From positions 1 through 7,597 of the forward strand of contig JAMPGN010000202.1 of NCBI GenBank assembly GCA_023663915.1: a stretch of DNA of 7,597 bases. Direction: 5' to 3'. Origin of the DNA: Eubacterium sp. GTDB taxonomy: Bacteria; Bacillota_A; Clostridia; Lachnospirales; Lachnospiraceae. How positions within the stretch are numbered: position 1 is the first letter of the stretch; every line of letters starts with the position of its first letter. This document shows, in pieces, positions 7,233 through 7,597 of the stretch. A program made the translations under genes and the position numbers. A model generated the notes under the pieces. That model saw nothing but the letters and a program-made list of their open reading frames with translations. It was not told the origin of the DNA and searched no databases.

Positions 7233-7375
7233 ATAGGGCGAACGCCCGTGAGCGAGACGGAGCAAAGCGTAGTCGAGCGTGCACTGCGGATTTCGCCATG
7301 AGTGTAGGAATTTCTTATAACAGGTTTGGGTATCAGAAGGTCTATTGTGTAAGTTGTGAGGGCAGCTTGCCAAAA
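7201..7375. repeat. Tandem 175-nt intergenic element, copy 1
   Basis: First of two direct copies. It starts with GCTTGCAGGCGAATTTGACT and ends with the hairpin segment GGCAGCTTGC plus CAAAA. Its first 95 nt match copy 2 at 90 positions without gaps; the next 55 nt or so are clearly more diverged with a 1-nt indel; the last 26 nt (7345-7370) differ at only one position. Internal structure: GGGC-GAAC-GCCC (7236-7247), CGTAGT/ACTGCG (7268-7273 with 7283-7288), TAGG/CTTA (7305-7308 with 7314-7317), and an 8-bp stem at 7349-7356 with 7363-7370. Its minus strand has long open frames but no Shine-Dalgarno site. I do not recognise the element; a dispersed intergenic repeat or a structured RNA are the main options. 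Confidence 0.88.
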
Positions 7376-7550
7376 GCTTGCAGGCGAATTTGACTGATTA
7401 TCGGATGATAGGGCGAAAGCCCGCGAGCGAGACGGAGCGAAGCGCAGTCGAGCGTGCACTGCGGATTTCGTAATATGCATAGGAATTTCCTAATAACAGA
7501 TTCGGGTGTCAAAAGTTTTATTGTGTAAGTTGTGAAGGCAGCTTGCACAA
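7376..7550. repeat. Tandem 175-nt intergenic element, copy 2
   Basis: Second direct copy, immediately adjoining the first; the junction contains AGCTTGC on both sides (7364-7370 and 7375-7381), a possible site of unequal recombination. Internal structure is the better-formed version: GGGC-GAAA-GCCC with a GNRA loop (7411-7422), CGCAGT/ACTGCG (7443-7448 with 7458-7463), TAGG/CCTA (7480-7483 with 7489-7492), and a 12-bp terminal stem TTGTGTAAGTTG/CAGCTTGCACAA (7521-7532 with 7539-7550). Minus-strand ATG at 7480-7478 has an AGGA 7 nt upstream (plus 7487-7490), and the frame from it stays open to 7130; see findings on whether this is coding. The remaining 47 nt to the window end hold nothing I recognise. 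Confidence 0.88.
7521..7550 (+). other. 12-bp stem-loop at the end of repeat copy 2
   Basis: TTGTGTAAGTTG (7521-7532), loop TGAAGG (7533-7538), CAGCTTGCACAA (7539-7550): 12 consecutive pairs, two of them T-G, which favours plus-strand RNA. Copy 1 has the shorter 8-bp version (7349-7356 with 7363-7370) with the only difference between them in this arm-loop region being one loop base. It is followed by AAAG rather than T residues, so it does not look like an intrinsic terminator on the plus strand; on the minus strand there is likewise no T-tract directly after it. Confidence 0.6.
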
Positions 7551-7597
7551 AAAGTTCTCTTGTGTCGGGTTTCGTCGAATGGATTTTCTAAGCATTC

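Noticed and set aside
7230..7301. Plus-strand micro-frame of 23 residues in copy 1, with a 22-residue counterpart at 7405-7473 in copy 2
   Set aside because: All four differences between the copies inside it fall on second codon positions and change the residue (Thr/Lys, Val/Ala, Gln/Arg, Val/Ala), and no Shine-Dalgarno site precedes either ATG.
7117..7548. Long minus-strand open frames over the repeats, in more than one frame
   Set aside because: Not annotated as genes: several frames are open at once, which points to low stop density in the repeat, and most lack ribosome sites. One frame shows a silent-change pattern and is kept as a finding only.
7201..7550. Direct repeats considered as a CRISPR array
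   Set aside because: Units are 175 nt and adjoin without spacers, and there are no cas genes in the window.

Overview
The window reads as a chromosomal segment of a Gram-positive, Clostridia-type bacterium, most likely Lachnospiraceae. The reasons are moderate GC, AGGAGG-like Shine-Dalgarno sites before most genes, closely packed genes all on the + strand, and the character of the proteins (trimeric PNP, MtaD-like amidohydrolase, a membrane-anchored MutS-like ATPase, a very small single-span membrane protein). This taxonomic call is inference from protein style; no rRNA or other marker is present.

Layout. Positions 23-4450 hold a probable nucleoside-salvage operon: purine-nucleoside phosphorylase, cytidine deaminase, an MtaD-type adenosine/methylthioadenosine/SAH deaminase, and, only 2 nt after the deaminase stop, a membrane-anchored MutS-like ATPase. 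After a 101-nt gap come RNase HI (4552-5022) and a 61-residue single-span membrane protein (5081-5266). A likely intrinsic terminator (5324-5352) closes this block. A second unit starts at 5463: a YjjG-type HAD pyrimidine nucleotidase whose stop codon overlaps by one base the start of a WYL-domain transcription regulator (to 7168).

The last 429 nt (7169-7597) contain no convincing gene. They hold two tandem copies of a 175-nt element (7201-7375, 7376-7550), preceded by a partial copy and an inverted repeat. The first 95 nt of the copies differ at only five positions. All five lie in the same codon phase and are silent in one minus-strand frame, while two of the five also preserve G-U pairing in proposed plus-strand hairpins. 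This is the least explained part of the window.

How the genes fit together. PNP carries the Asn and His residues expected for 6-oxopurine nucleosides with a free 5'-OH (inosine, guanosine). An adenosine-type deaminase next to it would feed inosine into that enzyme. Cdd does the equivalent step for cytidine, and the HAD nucleotidase can supply nucleosides from (possibly damaged) pyrimidine nucleotides. The MutS-like ATPase and RNase HI act on nucleic acids and are linked by position only. No mobile genes, tRNAs, rRNAs or CRISPR arrays were seen.
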